5,566 bases of DNA from positions 1 to 5,566 of the forward strand of contig MGUL01000013.1 of assembly GCA_001800005.1 (NCBI GenBank). Reading direction: 5' to 3'. The DNA comes from Elusimicrobia bacterium RBG_16_66_12 (lineage in GTDB: Bacteria; Elusimicrobiota; Elusimicrobia; UBA1565; UBA9628). A program made the translations under genes and the position numbers. This document shows, piece by piece, positions 4,794 through 5,566 of this stretch; position 1 is the stretch's first letter, and each line of letters opens with the position of its first letter. Below the pieces are notes generated by a model. That model did not search any database, had not been told where the DNA came from, and worked only from the letters and a program-made list of their open reading frames with translations.

Positions 4794-5566
4794 CTACCAG
4801 CTGCCGGAAGAGCCGCCGCCGCCGAAGGAGCCGCCTCCGCCCGAGAAGCCGCCGCCGCCGGAGGAGGACCAGCCGGAGTCGCTGCTGTAGCGGGAGCCGC
4901 CCCGGACATGGATGTTCTTCGCGACGTTCTTGCCCCATACGGTTTTGGGCAGGATCATCTTGAACAAGGGGAAGCCGATCAGGTGAGAGCCGAGCAGGAC
5001 CGCGCCGATCTTGGCGCCCCAGATCGCCATCGGGAACGCCGCCCAGAACGGGATCAGGAAGAAATACAGGAACCAGCCCATCCCCGGCGTCAGGATCCCG
5101 ATGCCCTCGAAGAGCCCGAGGATGCCGAAGACGAAGCAACTGACCAGGATCTTCTCGAGCAGGCCCATCCCCGCGAAATCGTTGCGGCCTGAGCGGGCCC
5201 GCCCCGACGACGCGGGCTCCGCCGCCGGGGGGGTATAGTCGCCGGCCAGCGCCGCGAGGATGGCGTCGACGCCCGCGGAGACGCCGCCGGGAAAGTCGTT
5301 CGCGCGGAACCGTGGGACGATCTCGTCGCGGATGATGCGCCCGCACAGCGCGTCGGGCAGAGTGCCCTCCAGGCCGTAGCCCACCTCGATGCGCATCTTG
5401 CGGTCGTTCTTGGCGATGAGAAGCAGGACCCCGTCGTTTTTTCCCGCGCGTCCCAGTTTCCAGGTGCGCGAGACCTTGAGGGAAAAGTCCTCCAGCGCGT
5501 CGCCTTCCAGTGACGGGATGGTCAGCACCACGACCTGCCGGCCGGTCTTCGCCTCGTGATCCTTGA
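4794..5566 (-). CDS. TPM-domain (YgcG-like, former DUF477) membrane protein, 5' end cut by window edge
   Basis: The C-terminal 256 or so residues of a membrane-anchored TPM-domain protein are visible. The reading frame stays open to the right edge (KDHEAKTGRQV before VVLTIPSLEG), so the usual signal peptide and first part of the TPM domain lie outside the window. The GTG at 5531 is an internal codon and not a credible start. TPM features are AKTGRQVVVLTIPSLEGD, GKNDGVLLLIAKNDRKMRIE, VGYGLEGTLPDALCGRIIRD and FPGGVSAGVDAILAAL. A short Pro/Ala/Ser/Arg linker follows (bases about 5235-5165). Then come two or three hydrophobic helices: about 5162-5091 (LLEKILVSCFVFGILGLFEG), 5081-5019 and 5015-4947. 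The last 36 residues are Gly/Ser-rich and end in GGGGSSGSW, the usual tail of this family. The TPM domain probably sits outside the membrane; family roles suggested include photosystem II repair in plants and envelope functions in bacteria, but no biochemical activity can be assigned here. Bacterial copies often follow lemA, which would lie beyond 5566. Confidence 0.88.
   Translation of the reverse strand, partial: KDHEAKTGRQVVVLTIPSLEGDALEDFSLKVSRTWKLGRAGKNDGVLLLIAKNDRKMRIEVGYGLEGTLPDALCGRIIRDEIVPRFRANDFPGGVSAGVDAILAALAGDYTPPAAEPASSGRARSGRNDFAGMGLLEKILVSCFVFGILGLFEGIGILTPGMGWFLYFFLIPFWAAFPMAIWGAKIGAVLLGSHLIGFPLFKMILPKTVWGKNVAKNIHVRGGSRYSSDSGWSSSGGGGFSGGGGSFGGGGSSGSW
4797..4904 (-). repeat. 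Low-complexity GC-rich tract encoding the Gly/Ser tail
   Basis: On the plus strand this is a run of CCG/GCC-type triplets (densest at 4811-4868). On the minus strand it encodes the glycine-rich tail with repeated FSGGGGS-like units of the TPM protein. Such tracts are prone to slippage, so tail length may vary among relatives. Confidence 0.65.

Noticed and set aside
4811..4868. CCG/GCC triplet run as a possible microsatellite or regulatory repeat
   Set aside because: It is explained by the glycine-rich tail of the TPM protein, a normal family feature.

Overview
This is a GC-rich (roughly two thirds G+C), gene-dense stretch of bacterial chromosome with five recognisable protein genes and one unrecognised small gene. 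No tRNA, rRNA, CRISPR array, insertion sequence or phage gene was seen. The taxon cannot be read from the sequence. The high GC and the secreted protein with a long Ala/Pro/Ser-rich N-terminal stretch remind me of Elusimicrobiota, but this is a low-confidence impression.

Layout, left to right. (1) Minus strand: a small predicted four-helix membrane protein (864-1154), then, 3 nt downstream, xseA for the large subunit of exodeoxyribonuclease VII. The xseA gene starts at 860 and runs off the left edge. (2) A divergent AT-rich intergenic region of 88 bp (1155-1242) with a 12-bp inverted repeat. (3) Plus strand: a soluble GAF-domain sensor histidine kinase (1243-2529) with no response regulator in view, followed directly by a strong hairpin (2531-2571). 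(4) Plus strand: a secreted protein of the EreA/ChaN/TraB/Tiki-like superfamily (2609-3727). (5) Plus strand: phosphate acetyltransferase, pta (3753-4784). (6) Minus strand, convergent with pta and only 9 nt from its stop: a TPM-domain (YgcG-like) membrane protein with a Gly/Ser-rich tail, cut at its N-terminus by the right edge.

The genes do not form one pathway. They are housekeeping DNA repair (xseA), signalling (the kinase), envelope proteins (the Tiki-like and TPM proteins) and acetyl-CoA/acetyl-phosphate metabolism (pta). The most interesting non-coding observation is that three genes (the small membrane gene, the Tiki-like gene and pta) each have a -10-like hexamer ending exactly 6 nt before the ATG and no usable Shine-Dalgarno sequence. 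This fits leaderless transcripts starting on the A of the ATG. The kinase and xseA instead have conventional Shine-Dalgarno sequences. I found no convincing new multi-gene system in the window.
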